Shown here piece by piece: positions 22,044 through 32,438 of a DNA stretch of 64,000 nucleotides. The DNA is from an uncultured Saprospiraceae bacterium. Lineage in GTDB: Bacteria; Bacteroidota; Bacteroidia; Chitinophagales; Saprospiraceae. Under the pieces are notes generated by a model, which was not told the origin of the DNA, made no database searches, and was given only the letters and a program-made list of their open reading frames with translations. Location: assembly GCA_937942435.1 (NCBI GenBank), contig CALDEM010000051.1, positions 1 through 64,000 of the forward strand. The letters are read 5' to 3'. The first letter of the stretch is position 1. The number at the start of each line of letters is the position of its first letter. Both the position numbers and the translations under genes were made by a program.

Positions 22044-22066
22044 GATGTTTCAGATTAAGATATCAT

Positions 22067-22098
22067 GCGCCGTCTATTCATTTAGGTGGCGCTTTTTT
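22067..22098 (+). terminator. Rho-independent terminator
   Basis: gcgccgtc...ggtggcgc hairpin followed by T run after the MFS gene. Confidence 0.7.
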
Positions 22099-22456
22099 GT
22101 TTATATCTATAAATAAGGAGGGAAGCAATGGATGATTTGAGGGGTAGCCATGCTCAGGCTTAAAAAGTGGATGTATAAACTAAATACTTCCTTAGCATAC
22201 CATTGGGGCTAAGATGATATTAGCCCTTATAGCTCAGCCACTTTTTCACAGGGCTTTAAATCAGACGATTTTGCTCAACTTTATAAAAAGTTGAATGAAT
22301 AGAACATCTGGAAAAGAACTTGAAGCTCGTTTCAACAGCTTATAATTGAGCTAAAAATGAGGTGAAAGCATGGTGTTAAGAGGCATATAAGCACCTTTAA
22401 CCATGTTATATATACCGCTAGTAAATATTTGGGTTTAACCCTTATATGACTATCAT

Positions 22457-22768
22457 GTGAAGATATATGGCACAATATTTTCACTGTACGAAGTGTTAAT
22501 AAAGCACATAATAGATAACCGAATTGGATTTTCTGACCAACACCTTTACATGCAGCACAACTACACGACTAATCAAATTATCAAATATTTATACTGCGAG
22601 CTTCCGGCGCTTGAGCATCTGGAGACAGAGTATGCTATAAAGCATAACCCAGAATGGGCGAGCATGTATAAAAAATTGAAAAGCGCACTGAGCGTTTTAC
22701 CTAAGTTTCAATTCTTTCCTAAGAACTCTGTTGTTAAGTCTATACTTCAGTATAGCGCAACTGTATAA
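22457..22768 (+). CDS. Small conserved-looking hypothetical protein (103 aa)
   Basis: GTG start; C-terminal LPKFQFFPKNSVVKSILQYSATV resembles small Bacteroidota proteins with a P-x-x-S/T-V-x-x-IL-x-YS ending. Confidence 0.5.
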   Translation: MKIYGTIFSLYEVLIKHIIDNRIGFSDQHLYMQHNYTTNQIIKYLYCELPALEHLETEYAIKHNPEWASMYKKLKSALSVLPKFQFFPKNSVVKSILQYSATV

Positions 22769-22791
22769 TCGGGAAGAACGACTGATACTGA

Positions 22792-23688
22792 TCAAGGCTG
22801 GATACAATGTCGAGGGATAGCCTCTTCAAATAGATGAATCAATCTATTGAACAGTGCTTTATTTTGACGGCGTATAGCTCTGCCATCTATCTCTGTGATA
22901 GGTGTTAGTTCTCCCATAGTCCCTGTACAGAAGACTTCGTCTGCTGTATATAGTTCTGTTAGAGAGATATTCTTCTCGACCAGAGGGATATCATTTTCAT
23001 TACATATCTGGATGATCATCCCTCGTGTTATGCCATGTAGACACGCATCAGCATGTGGCGTAATGACCATATCATCTTTGATCATAAAGATGTTAGTCCC
23101 ATTGAGCTCCGCGGCAAATCCCGCATAATCCATCATCAACCCAGCATCTTTGCCGGCGACATTGGCTTGGATCTTAGCTTGGATATTGTTAAGCAAGTTA
23201 TTATGGTGGATCTTAGAATCAAGAAATGATGGATTGTTCCTTCTGATCGTAGAGGTGAAAACCGTGATCCCATGATCATTGTCATACACGGGTGGCTTCC
23301 ACTCTGCTAGTATAATCAAGCAACATCCAGACTGGTTAACACGCGGATCCATACCCGATGTGATCTTATCACCCCTTGTCAATGTCAACCTGATATGTGT
23401 ATCCTTTTCCATATGGTTGGCAACAAGCGTTTCCTTGATAGCATTTCTGATGTACTTCTCAGTTGGGATGCCTTCAAAAGCCAAGGCATGTGCCGAATCA
23501 AACAATCGACCCAAGTGCCTATCAAGTAGCATGATGCCTTCGGGATAGACTCTGAGCCCTTCCCATACCGCATCACCACCTTGTACTACACTATCAAATA
23601 CTGATATCTTAGCTTCGTCACGATGATAGAGTTGATCTCCTACCCATACTTTTATCTCTTTATTTCGAGGATCAAACTTCTGAAGCAT
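22792..23688 (-). CDS. Aminotransferase class IV (branched-chain / D-amino-acid transaminase type)
   Basis: GGDAVWEGLRVY, RLTLTRG, DSKIHHNNLLNNIQAKIQA, FCTGTMGELTPI. Confidence 0.88.
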   Translation of the reverse strand: MLQKFDPRNKEIKVWVGDQLYHRDEAKISVFDSVVQGGDAVWEGLRVYPEGIMLLDRHLGRLFDSAHALAFEGIPTEKYIRNAIKETLVANHMEKDTHIRLTLTRGDKITSGMDPRVNQSGCCLIILAEWKPPVYDNDHGITVFTSTIRRNNPSFLDSKIHHNNLLNNIQAKIQANVAGKDAGLMMDYAGFAAELNGTNIFMIKDDMVITPHADACLHGITRGMIIQICNENDIPLVEKNISLTELYTADEVFCTGTMGELTPITEIDGRAIRRQNKALFNRLIHLFEEAIPRHCIQP

Positions 23689-23691
23689 GGT

Positions 23692-24975
23692 CTATTGTTG
23701 TTTGTATACGATACCGTCTTTCATGACAAATGTAATGTCTTGAAGGAGCTCAATGTTAGTTAGTGGATTACCTTTTACAGCTACGATATCAGCCATCTTT
23801 CCAGCTTCGAGTGTACCATACTGATCTGAGATTCTAAGAAGATCAGACGCAGCAACGGTAGCTGATTTTATTGCTTCATAAGCAGGCATACCTGCCTCGA
23901 CCATATACAAAAACTCTTTTGCGTTGTCTCCATGGGGCGACACACCGGTATCTGTTCCAAATGCAATCTTCACTCCAGCTTTATAGGCTTTTTCAAATGT
24001 CTCTTGTATCTGCGGTCCGACTTCGATTGCCTTCTTACGGATCATAGCTGGGAAGTATTGAGGATTACGAGTAGCTACTTCGTAGACGAACTTACCAGCC
24101 GATATCGTCGGCACATAGTAGGTGCCTTTCTGCTTCATGAGATTCATAATCTCATCGTTCATAAAGGTGCCGTGTTCTATACTGTGTATACCTCCTTGGA
24201 CTGCTCTTTTCATACCTTCAGGGCCATGCGCATGTGCAGCTGTGACGTAACCATAGTCATTGGATGCTGAGACGATCGCTTCTACTTCTTCAACTGTAAA
24301 CTGTGGTCCTTGACCATCTTTTGCAACACTCAGTACGCCACCAGTGGCTGTGATCTTAATCACATCAGCGCCATTCTTATAACGTTGTCGTACAGCTTTC
24401 TTGGCATCTTCTACACTATTGATGACGCCTTCTTTTGGTCCTGGATCATGCATAAGATCTTTACGGACGCCATTAGTTGGATCTGCGTGACCACCTGTTG
24501 TGCCGATTCCTTTTTCGCAAGTATATATCCTTGGTCCAGTTATAAAACCTCTGTTGACCGCATTACGCAATGAGACATTAACACCACTGCCTCCAAGATC
24601 TCTCACTGTCGTAAATCCTGCCATTAATGTCTTCTCGCAGTACATCGTTGCTTTAAGTGCTACATCGGCATCATTCATCCTGAAGCCTTCTTCATATCTT
24701 TTTGGGCTGCTTTGCCCTTCAATATGCACATGCATATCCATGAGCCCAGGCATTACCGTCTGATTCTTAAGGTCGATCACTTTTACTGTATCGGGTGCAG
24801 AGACATAACCTTTTAGTATACTTTGGATGACATTGTTTTTGACGATGATTGTCATCTCTGATTGAGCATCGCTTCCTTTACAATCGAGTACAGAACCACA
24901 ATAAAGGTAAGAAGTGGATTGTGCCATTGATAGCGTACTCAAGCATAAGGCTATCAGTAGAAAAGTAAGTCTCAT
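23692..24975 (-). CDS. Secreted amidohydrolase (imidazolonepropionase/prolidase-like)
   Basis: Signal peptide; VMPGLMDMHVHIEGQ, TAAHAHGPEGMKRAVQGGIHSIEHG, AFGTDTGVSPHG. Confidence 0.88.
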   Translation of the reverse strand: MRLTFLLIALCLSTLSMAQSTSYLYCGSVLDCKGSDAQSEMTIIVKNNVIQSILKGYVSAPDTVKVIDLKNQTVMPGLMDMHVHIEGQSSPKRYEEGFRMNDADVALKATMYCEKTLMAGFTTVRDLGGSGVNVSLRNAVNRGFITGPRIYTCEKGIGTTGGHADPTNGVRKDLMHDPGPKEGVINSVEDAKKAVRQRYKNGADVIKITATGGVLSVAKDGQGPQFTVEEVEAIVSASNDYGYVTAAHAHGPEGMKRAVQGGIHSIEHGTFMNDEIMNLMKQKGTYYVPTISAGKFVYEVATRNPQYFPAMIRKKAIEVGPQIQETFEKAYKAGVKIAFGTDTGVSPHGDNAKEFLYMVEAGMPAYEAIKSATVAASDLLRISDQYGTLEAGKMADIVAVKGNPLTNIELLQDITFVMKDGIVYKQQ

Positions 24976-25071
24976 AAAGTTAGATTGTTATGTTGAGGAC
25001 AATGTAAGAATTTTGCATTTATGGAGACCATGCAATGACATGGTTCGTTGATATCATAATTGACAAGATTG

Positions 25072-25812
25072 ATGAAGAACATTAAGCTGCTCTGTTTTGT
25101 GTTGGTTGGCGCTATCGCCAATGAAGTATGTGCACAACAATATCATCAGATGAGTTATACCGCTCACCAAGCTACTTCAGAGATAAAGATTGATGGAGAG
25201 ATCGATACAGCTTGGTACTCGGATCAATGGTCTGATAGTTGGAAAGATATTATCACAGGAGAAGAAGTCCAGTACAGGACTAGATTTAAAAGTACTTGGG
25301 ACAAAGACCATCTTTACTTTTTAGTAGAGGCAATAGATCCAGACATCCGTGCTAGTATCGATACTCACCACGCACCTCTTTTCAAATATGATTATACCAT
25401 AGAGTTGTTTTTAGATCCTCATGGCGACCAACGTAACTATTACGAATTGCAAATAAATGCGAAAGGAGCAAGGTGGGAGTTGACATTAGACAAGCCTTAT
25501 GCAAAAGGCGGCAAGGCTTCTTCTCCAAGTGAATTAGAAAATATGAACTACGCTATCGGGATAAATGGTACGATTAATGAAGCTAGCGATATCGATCAAA
25601 GTTGGGTCCTTGAGATAGCTATACCATGGTCTTCTATGGACAAGTTAGATGTTTCTAATGCTTTGCCTCATACAGATATGAGGATCAATCTCTCCAGAGT
25701 CTTTCAAGATGATGATGATATAGATACACCGGGCCAGTATTGGTTATGGCAACCTATGGGTGTGTTCAATATTCACAAGCCCCAAGATTGGGGTGTTTTA
25801 CAATTTAGATAA
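25072..25812 (+). CDS. CBM9-like (carbohydrate family 9 binding) domain protein
   Basis: Signal peptide; IDGEIDTAWY...WDKDHLYFLVEAIDPDI...EIAIPWSSM; start moved to ATG at 25072. Confidence 0.75.
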   Translation: MKNIKLLCFVLVGAIANEVCAQQYHQMSYTAHQATSEIKIDGEIDTAWYSDQWSDSWKDIITGEEVQYRTRFKSTWDKDHLYFLVEAIDPDIRASIDTHHAPLFKYDYTIELFLDPHGDQRNYYELQINAKGARWELTLDKPYAKGGKASSPSELENMNYAIGINGTINEASDIDQSWVLEIAIPWSSMDKLDVSNALPHTDMRINLSRVFQDDDDIDTPGQYWLWQPMGVFNIHKPQDWGVLQFR

Positions 25813-25827
25813 CCGAAGAACTCTTCT

Positions 25828-27537
25828 TTATAGAATCAATCTACGACTTGAGATATTAGCCCGAAGACCCAAACCCCAATAGTTAGTTTTAGAGCTATTA
25901 GCGTCTTGAGTACTTTGACTGCGATTGATAAAGGTAAAGTCTGCGAAGTAGTTTGGAAAGAACTGCCATGATGCATTTAGATGTAGCGCTGTTATGTCGT
26001 TTGCTATTCCTTGTCCGGTTATATTGCCAAAGTCAGACTCGCGGTTTTCATAATTTTCTAAAATGTTTCTACCAATATCGACACCATCTCCATAATTGGA
26101 ATTGAGCAGCAAACCTGAAAATGACAACCTTTCACTGGCCTGATACTTTAATTGAAATATGAACTCTCTAAAGTTAGCACCATATGGATGAGCTAATGGT
26201 TGGTTGAAGTGAGTGTAGCTTGTAGCTGGTCTCTTTGTGATATCATTATCTCTATGTCCATAGGTGTAGGGTCGAGCACTGTTGATTTCTAATTGAAGAT
26301 CTAAGTTATCAATGCTGAATAAATCGAACTTCTTAAATCCAAGTTGATACCCAAGCTTATTGCCCCACCAACCTCGACCTGAGAAGATCTGATCTGTCCT
26401 TAATTCGTCAATCATCAACTGTCCATAGAGTTGATATTTTAATTTGGGAATCCATTTGAGATTGAGGCCCAGTAGTGCATTGTCAGGACTGTCTAAGAAT
26501 TGTTCAACTGTCCGATAGAGTATAACGGGATTAAGGTATTGAAACTCAAAGTTATTCTCTCTACTAAAGATAACTGACTCATATAATCCGATAGACAGTC
26601 TATCTGTGACTTGGTAATCAAGATAGTGACTGGCCATATACTTCTTTGGTATAAGCTCACTACCCGTATTGTCTCTACTTGAAAAAGAACTGAGCTCGGC
26701 AAAAGTGTTTTGATAGTGCAGCTTCCAAATTTTAGTATTCAGTTGTACATAGAAGTAGTTGTTACCATAATCACTGAGCAACATAGATCTGATGCCGTCA
26801 CCTATGAAGTGTCTACCGTGACCTATCTGTAGATCGATAGATTTGGAGATTTTTAACCCAACATAGGCTTGAGCATTTAGAAAGTCCCAACCATTAATTT
26901 TGTCTATTACTCCGCTTTGATATATTTTAAAAAAACCTTGACCTGGGATAGCATTAAGACGTGTGATCTCATCTTCTTCATAATTTAGAAAGCTCTGTTG
27001 ATTTTCCAAAATACTTGAAAAGAAGTAAACCTTCTGATCTATCGTGCCTCTGAGCTTTAGGCCTCGCGTATTTTGAAAAACAAAATTGTCATCTTGGACG
27101 TCATCTCCTAATCCAAAATGTATAATCGGATCAATCTTCAAAAAGAATTCTTCCGTGTCAATAGTATAGAATGAGTAGGGGGTTTTATAAAAAGTATGGA
27201 AGACGCCTTTTTTAGTCGCTTCACTGATGTCAGTTGTATCGGAAGTATAATATTTCCGTTCAGGAATAGATCTTAGAATTTGATCCCAATTGTAAAGGTC
27301 AAGTGCATGGATTGATTCTGTACGGATATTGGATTGAAGGATGTCAAGTAGACTCTGATATCGGACAGATTGATGTTTTAAATCAAGATGACCTGAAGTC
27401 TCAAGTCGATCCAATATATGAGTTACTTCAGGATTATAATCGAGATGAGATATCTGGCTCTCTAACTCATGCGGAGTAAGGAGTATGCTAATCAGTAAGC
27501 TTATCGATATGAAGCGTATCACAACATAAAGGTGCAA
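25828..27537 (-). CDS. Outer-membrane beta-barrel protein, capsule assembly (Wzi)-like
   Basis: GHGRHFIGDGIRSMLLSDYGNNYFYVQL, aromatic-rich beta strands, full-length barrel layout. Confidence 0.65.
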   Translation of the reverse strand: MHLYVVIRFISISLLISILLTPHELESQISHLDYNPEVTHILDRLETSGHLDLKHQSVRYQSLLDILQSNIRTESIHALDLYNWDQILRSIPERKYYTSDTTDISEATKKGVFHTFYKTPYSFYTIDTEEFFLKIDPIIHFGLGDDVQDDNFVFQNTRGLKLRGTIDQKVYFFSSILENQQSFLNYEEDEITRLNAIPGQGFFKIYQSGVIDKINGWDFLNAQAYVGLKISKSIDLQIGHGRHFIGDGIRSMLLSDYGNNYFYVQLNTKIWKLHYQNTFAELSSFSSRDNTGSELIPKKYMASHYLDYQVTDRLSIGLYESVIFSRENNFEFQYLNPVILYRTVEQFLDSPDNALLGLNLKWIPKLKYQLYGQLMIDELRTDQIFSGRGWWGNKLGYQLGFKKFDLFSIDNLDLQLEINSARPYTYGHRDNDITKRPATSYTHFNQPLAHPYGANFREFIFQLKYQASERLSFSGLLLNSNYGDGVDIGRNILENYENRESDFGNITGQGIANDITALHLNASWQFFPNYFADFTFINRSQSTQDANSSKTNYWGLGLRANISSRRLIL

Positions 27538-27600
27538 AAAGAAATCTTGTATTATGATAATTTATATATGTCTTTGTCCGCTGCTCCGTCTTGCGTGAGG

Positions 27601-28662
27601 TTATATCTTAAAATCCATCAAGAAGTTTTTCATCTCTTGATTAAAAAGAGGGCCGTCATCATCTAAAAACTCTACTTGAAGCGGGAGTACCATGATGGGC
27701 AGCTGATGTTGCTTGATATAGCTATGATGAAGGATCAAGCGAGTAGCATCCTTCTCAGTAGTGATGATGGCTGTCCGGTCATGTCCTAAGTGATCATACT
27801 GTTGCTTTAGGACCGACACTTCATGAGGGCTAAATGCATGATGATCTTCATAAGTCATCGTATGTACTTCTTCGACATTTTGCTCGATGTAGTCAAGTAA
27901 GTAAGATTCGTCAGCAATGGCCGTCAATAGGATGGCCCGATCAAAGTTCTGCAGTGGATGTCTTGAGCCATTGATCAAGTGATAGGGTGGTCCATAGACA
28001 TACTTAGAGAAGAAGAGCTTTTGATGATCCGATAGATCCAACCGCTCTCTCATCAACTTTTTGTCAGATGGGTCTAAATGATTAGGGCATTTGGTGACAA
28101 CCACGATATCTGCTCTACGTGCCCCTGAACGCCACTCTCGCAAGCGCCCCGCTGGCAATAGTACGTCATCGCTATAAGGCTTGTTGTACTCTGTGAGTAA
28201 GAGATTGATGCCTGGAGTAACAGATAAGTGTTGATAGCTGTCATCCAGAAGGATCGCTTGGATATCGGGATGACGATTAAGGATCATCGGGATACCAATA
28301 GAGCGGCTCTCTGATACGGCAACCTTGATCTGCGGGTATTTAAGAAAGTACTGTAGTGGCTCATCTCCAACCACTAAGGAGTTGTCCCCCCTCTGGACCA
28401 TCTTAAACCCCTTGGTCTTCCGCTTGTAACCTCGACTCAGTGTGGCCACTTTGAGGTATGGACTGAGGAGTCTTATGAGATACTCGACATGTGGTGTCTT
28501 ACCTGCGCCACCTAGTGTCAAGTTGCCAACGCCTATGACAGGTAGATTGAACGCTGCGGACTTTAGCAAGCCCCATTTATACAGACTGTTACGGACGAGG
28601 ATACTCAGTCCATAAACAGCTGAAAAAGGAGCCAGCAATATTTTAAATAAGGTCTCTCTCAT
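27601..28662 (-). CDS. lpxK: Tetraacyldisaccharide 4'-kinase
   Basis: PVIGVGNLTLGGAGKTPHVEYLIRLL, LSRGYKRKTKGF, VGDEPLQ, LLDDSYQHL. Confidence 0.94.
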   Translation of the reverse strand: MRETLFKILLAPFSAVYGLSILVRNSLYKWGLLKSAAFNLPVIGVGNLTLGGAGKTPHVEYLIRLLSPYLKVATLSRGYKRKTKGFKMVQRGDNSLVVGDEPLQYFLKYPQIKVAVSESRSIGIPMILNRHPDIQAILLDDSYQHLSVTPGINLLLTEYNKPYSDDVLLPAGRLREWRSGARRADIVVVTKCPNHLDPSDKKLMRERLDLSDHQKLFFSKYVYGPPYHLINGSRHPLQNFDRAILLTAIADESYLLDYIEQNVEEVHTMTYEDHHAFSPHEVSVLKQQYDHLGHDRTAIITTEKDATRLILHHSYIKQHQLPIMVLPLQVEFLDDDGPLFNQEMKNFLMDFKI

Positions 28663-28890
28663 ATATCTGTAGAAATGATCTTATGACCTATGGGGCAAGC
28701 CAGACACTGATGTTGATCACAATTTGCCTTTTTTAACTCTAATAGTGCTTGCGAATCAACGGCATTGTCATGAGACATTTCTAATTGAGACCAACGCTTT
28801 GTGATACCATTAAGTTCTGACGGATGACTTTCAAGTAAGTATAGAGCCTGACCTCTATGTTTTTCTGATTGGCGATCTACGCTATATAAG
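28641..28890. repeat. Direct repeat copy 1: lpxK 5' end plus DUF2851 3' end
   Basis: Aligns with 32502-32751, including a 47-nt identical stretch agacatttctaattgagaccaacgctttgtgataccattaagttctg. Confidence 0.9.
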
Positions 28891-28961
28891 TCGAGGTTCC
28901 CTTCTTTATGATAAGCACGGCACTTATCATTTCGTCGGTAGACGAACCATTCAGCCTCCAA
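28659..28961 (-). pseudogene. Truncated DUF2851 paralogue (C-terminal ~70 aa retained, unrelated N-terminus)
   Basis: LNGITKRWSQLEMSHDNAVDSQALLELKKANCDQHQCLACPIGHKI matches the C-terminus of the intact protein at 32521-33798; ATGA overlap with lpxK. Confidence 0.8.
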
Positions 28962-29251
28962 AACTTAAACGTTTTCACCAAAATCAAACACACTGACCTA
29001 ACTGATTGTATATCAGTGATTTAACCACCCTCCACTCGCATGCGATGCGAAAATAGTACAAGGATTTTTTTCCAAATGACAGTATAGTGCTAGGATTTGA
29101 CAGAATAGTGCAAGCCTCTATGACGCAATCAGTCCATTTTGCGAAGACAAGTGAAAGTCAAAAGTGACTGACTCACATCAATCAAAATCAATACAACATC
29201 ACCACTATGAAACGCAGCAAAACCATGAGGCATGACCTATCCACACTCTGC

Positions 29252-29266
29252 TGTAGCCAGGCTACA
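29252..29266. promoter_or_regulatory. Perfect palindrome, candidate operator
   Basis: tgtagcc-a-ggctaca about 90 bp upstream of a LuxR-type HTH ORF. Confidence 0.35.
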
Positions 29267-29356
29267 CTTTGGGTAATAAATACCAGACTTTGAACGATTA
29301 GTCCAAGTTTTTTGATGGTTTCTAAGCCCAATTTTGACACAACCTAAACACAGATC

Positions 29357-29647
29357 ATGACCACAATCAAATTGACTAAATGGGAAGTGCAATTACTCCG
29401 TGTGATTGCTTTTGAAAATATCATGCTGGATATTGCTACTCAATTGTTCATCAGCTACCACAAGGTAGATTCCCATCGTAAATCAATACAGCAAAAGTTC
29501 AAAGTCAGGAACACTGCCGGGCTGATCCGCAAGGCATTCGAACTGGGTCTGCTACACGTAGAGTGTACCTCACGTCATGATACCTCACAAGTCATGCCTA
29601 ACGCCCAAGTTACCTTAGCCAAATGCATTCTGTTGCTTAATCATTAA
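29357..29647 (+). CDS. Solo LuxR/GerE-type HTH protein (96 aa, no receiver domain)
   Basis: LTKWEVQLLRVIAFENIMLDIATQLFISYHKVDSHRKSIQQKFKVRNTAGLIRKAFELGLL fits the LuxR C-terminal HTH pattern. Confidence 0.8.
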   Translation: MTTIKLTKWEVQLLRVIAFENIMLDIATQLFISYHKVDSHRKSIQQKFKVRNTAGLIRKAFELGLLHVECTSRHDTSQVMPNAQVTLAKCILLLNH

Positions 29648-29659
29648 AAACCACCAACC

Positions 29660-32368
29660 ATGAAAAGAAATACCAATCCAAATCATTTACATAAAACTGC
29701 AGCCATGAAAAGAATTATTCTGCTATCATTTTACCTTTTTCTGATAATCAGTCATGTGAATTCGCAATCTCAAGTCGTATATCAAACCACAACTACTGGA
29801 TCACAAGTCTTATTATTCGATGATGAAGCTACTGTGGGCAATAGCATTCAGTTAGCTGGCACGAATAGAGTTATTTCAGAATTTCAATTCACATTTGCTG
29901 TAACGAGTCCTGGAGTTACTGGGGTTTTAGAAATAGATGTTTATTCTGATTGCCCTGTTAATGGTAATATTTGCGGTGGAAATGTAACGCGTTATGGAGG
30001 AGCATCTGGCCAAATAGACTTGAATCAAACAACCGGTGCAATTATTACTCTTCCATTGAGTATTCCAATTGATGTATCATCAGATATGGACGGCATCATA
30101 CATGTGACAATGCGATATGTCCGCGATTCTAATAGTCCTGGAGGATTCTTGGGCTGGAAGACGGATCAATCGAATCTCATTGGAAGTCGGCCCAATAATC
30201 TTCATTCAATATGTGGATCTTCCGCACTTACAAACAAGTGCGATTATGTAGTTGGCACCTCTTCAACTAATGCTATGAGTATAACAGCAATTCCTTGCAT
30301 AGTTGGTGGAGCTTGTGATGATGGTCATGCCAATACAAGCAATGACATACTGGATGGCAATTGCGGGTGCTTAGGCACAATTATTAATGACATCTGTGAT
30401 GATGCGATAAGCATAGGCTGCGGTGACACCTTCACAGGCACTATGGCTGATGCAACTTTGACCGATGTAAATCTTTGTGGAATTTCAGTTATTAATGTAG
30501 AAAAAGATGTCTGGCACTCATTTCAAGGTACAGGCGGCATAGTAGAATTCAATCTTGACTCTCCTACTGGTGGTATTTATTCCAGTGCTATTTTCACTTA
30601 TACAGGAGATTGCAATAACTTAATTTGTGTGCCTGATGGATCTAACTCAAATTCAAATGGTGCAACTAGAACGAGGATCATCACTTCACCAGGAGTCACT
30701 TACTATGTTAAGATTGAAATAATACCCTTAGCTTTCTCTTCAAATAATTATCGACTGACTATGGACTGCTATCCTGTGGCAGTTCCAGTAGATGTCATCG
30801 CTTGCTCGGACGATATGTCCACTATCCCATTAGCTGATTATCTGCTATGTGAGCGACTGGGAGGTACTTGGTCAGTGAGTCCTAATGGATTGACCCCTGG
30901 AGCTGGATTTAACTCTGGTGGCACCTTTATCCCTGCTGGTAACCCTGCCGGCGATTATTACTTTGACTACATCGTTGGGTCTGATGTTGACGCCACAGTT
31001 AAAGTGACTCTCGAAGATAGCGGTGTTGGTGTAGCTAATCCACCACTGAGTCTTTGCGAACTCGATACTTCAATCATTAACTTGTTTAATCTACTCACAG
31101 GCGAACTTCCCGGAGGCACTTGGACGCTGAATGCTGCTAGTGATTCACCCCAAGCTGGTACATTTGATGCTGCAGGAGGGACATTTACAGTAGGATCTAA
31201 TCTGGCTGGATCTTATCTATTTGACTACGAACAAAGTGGAACTGTGATACCGGGTGTTCCAGCACTCAATTGTAATTATTCTGGCACTAGCGTGACTGAT
31301 AATGTGGGTCCAAATCCAGCTCAATTTCTGGGTATACAGCATTTCGCATGTACTCCAGATAGTCGAGTGATGGGTTGTCTTCAAGGCACCTTGGAGATTA
31401 ACATTACTGGCAATCCAACCAGTGATCTAAGAATCGCTTTTGCAGGTATTAATGGTATGGGTGTGTGTGAGCCACTTAATCTACTTCCAGACTTTTTTCC
31501 AGGAGCAGGCATTTACAGTTTCAATCTTGCTGATTATCCCTCACTGGATTTATCTAAAGGCATCTGTTTAGCGGTCTTGCCAACTAATGGCATCAATACT
31601 AATTTTCAATTTACCGCAACTGTAAATATCGACTATGAAGAAATCCCAGCATCATCGGGTTGTGGTATCAATTCATCGACGGTCCAGATTGATGTCAACT
31701 CATGTTGCACACCTGCCACTAATGCGACTTGCAGTCAAGCCATAACACTCAGTTGTGGTGATGTCGTCTTTGGCAATACTGAATGCGAAGCTGTAGAAGC
31801 CGTACCTGACTGGTTCTTTGGAACCATTGACGTACAAGGTGTATGGTATAAATATGTAGGTCAAGGAACGCCAATGCAATTAACGACTTGTTCGGCAAAT
31901 ACAGATTTCGACACCCACATTGCCATTTTTGCTGATCAATCAGGACAAGCATCTTGTAGTAATATTTCCAATCTCATCTTGGATAATGATAATGATCCTA
32001 ACTGTACCAGTACTACGTCTGGTGCATCTTCGATTGAGATTTTCGGGACGCCAGGGGTGACTTTTTATATTTTGGTCAGTTCAAGTACCGCATATGGAAC
32101 AGGTGGTTCCAATCTCCTACCCGGCGGTAATTTTCAATTGACATTCACTTGCATCGATGAGTGTCCACCAAATTATAATTTGACAGGTAGCCAAAGTGTC
32201 GATACGACATACATGACTCCAGGTAGCATTACTTCAGATCAAATCATTCAGTCAAATGCTATTGTCAACTACAGCGCTGGATTTTCTGATGACATCAATT
32301 TAGAAATAGGCTTTGAAGTGCAAGTAGGCTCCATCTTTCATGCTTACCTCGATGGCTGTAGCAATTAG
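29660..32368 (+). CDS. Large secreted/surface repeat protein (902 aa)
   Basis: Signal peptide; two regions of the NxxCxxAxxxxCGDxxxG...WHSF/WYKY type; C-terminal SxxxVxYxAGFxxxINLEIGFEVQVGSIFHAYLDGC typical of Bacteroidota surface proteins. Confidence 0.75.
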   Translation: MKRNTNPNHLHKTAAMKRIILLSFYLFLIISHVNSQSQVVYQTTTTGSQVLLFDDEATVGNSIQLAGTNRVISEFQFTFAVTSPGVTGVLEIDVYSDCPVNGNICGGNVTRYGGASGQIDLNQTTGAIITLPLSIPIDVSSDMDGIIHVTMRYVRDSNSPGGFLGWKTDQSNLIGSRPNNLHSICGSSALTNKCDYVVGTSSTNAMSITAIPCIVGGACDDGHANTSNDILDGNCGCLGTIINDICDDAISIGCGDTFTGTMADATLTDVNLCGISVINVEKDVWHSFQGTGGIVEFNLDSPTGGIYSSAIFTYTGDCNNLICVPDGSNSNSNGATRTRIITSPGVTYYVKIEIIPLAFSSNNYRLTMDCYPVAVPVDVIACSDDMSTIPLADYLLCERLGGTWSVSPNGLTPGAGFNSGGTFIPAGNPAGDYYFDYIVGSDVDATVKVTLEDSGVGVANPPLSLCELDTSIINLFNLLTGELPGGTWTLNAASDSPQAGTFDAAGGTFTVGSNLAGSYLFDYEQSGTVIPGVPALNCNYSGTSVTDNVGPNPAQFLGIQHFACTPDSRVMGCLQGTLEINITGNPTSDLRIAFAGINGMGVCEPLNLLPDFFPGAGIYSFNLADYPSLDLSKGICLAVLPTNGINTNFQFTATVNIDYEEIPASSGCGINSSTVQIDVNSCCTPATNATCSQAITLSCGDVVFGNTECEAVEAVPDWFFGTIDVQGVWYKYVGQGTPMQLTTCSANTDFDTHIAIFADQSGQASCSNISNLILDNDNDPNCTSTTSGASSIEIFGTPGVTFYILVSSSTAYGTGGSNLLPGGNFQLTFTCIDECPPNYNLTGSQSVDTTYMTPGSITSDQIIQSNAIVNYSAGFSDDINLEIGFEVQVGSIFHAYLDGCSN

Positions 32369-32405
32369 GCGCCTCTGATAGCCATAAAAATACAATGTGT
32401 TCAGT

Positions 32406-32438
32406 AGCTCTTCCAAAGGTGGGAAGAGCTGCTTTTTT
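32406..32438 (+). terminator. Rho-independent terminator of the 902-aa gene
   Basis: agctcttcc-aaaggtg-ggaagagct followed by gctttttt. Confidence 0.8.

Noticed and set aside
23932-24270. Plus-strand 112-aa ORF antisense to the amidohydrolase
   Set aside because: Fully inside a well-supported CDS on the other strand, with shadow-ORF composition
29208-29230. Possible leader peptide starting at ATG 29208
   Set aside because: Re-reading the frame gives a stop after six codons (MKRSKP), so there is no support
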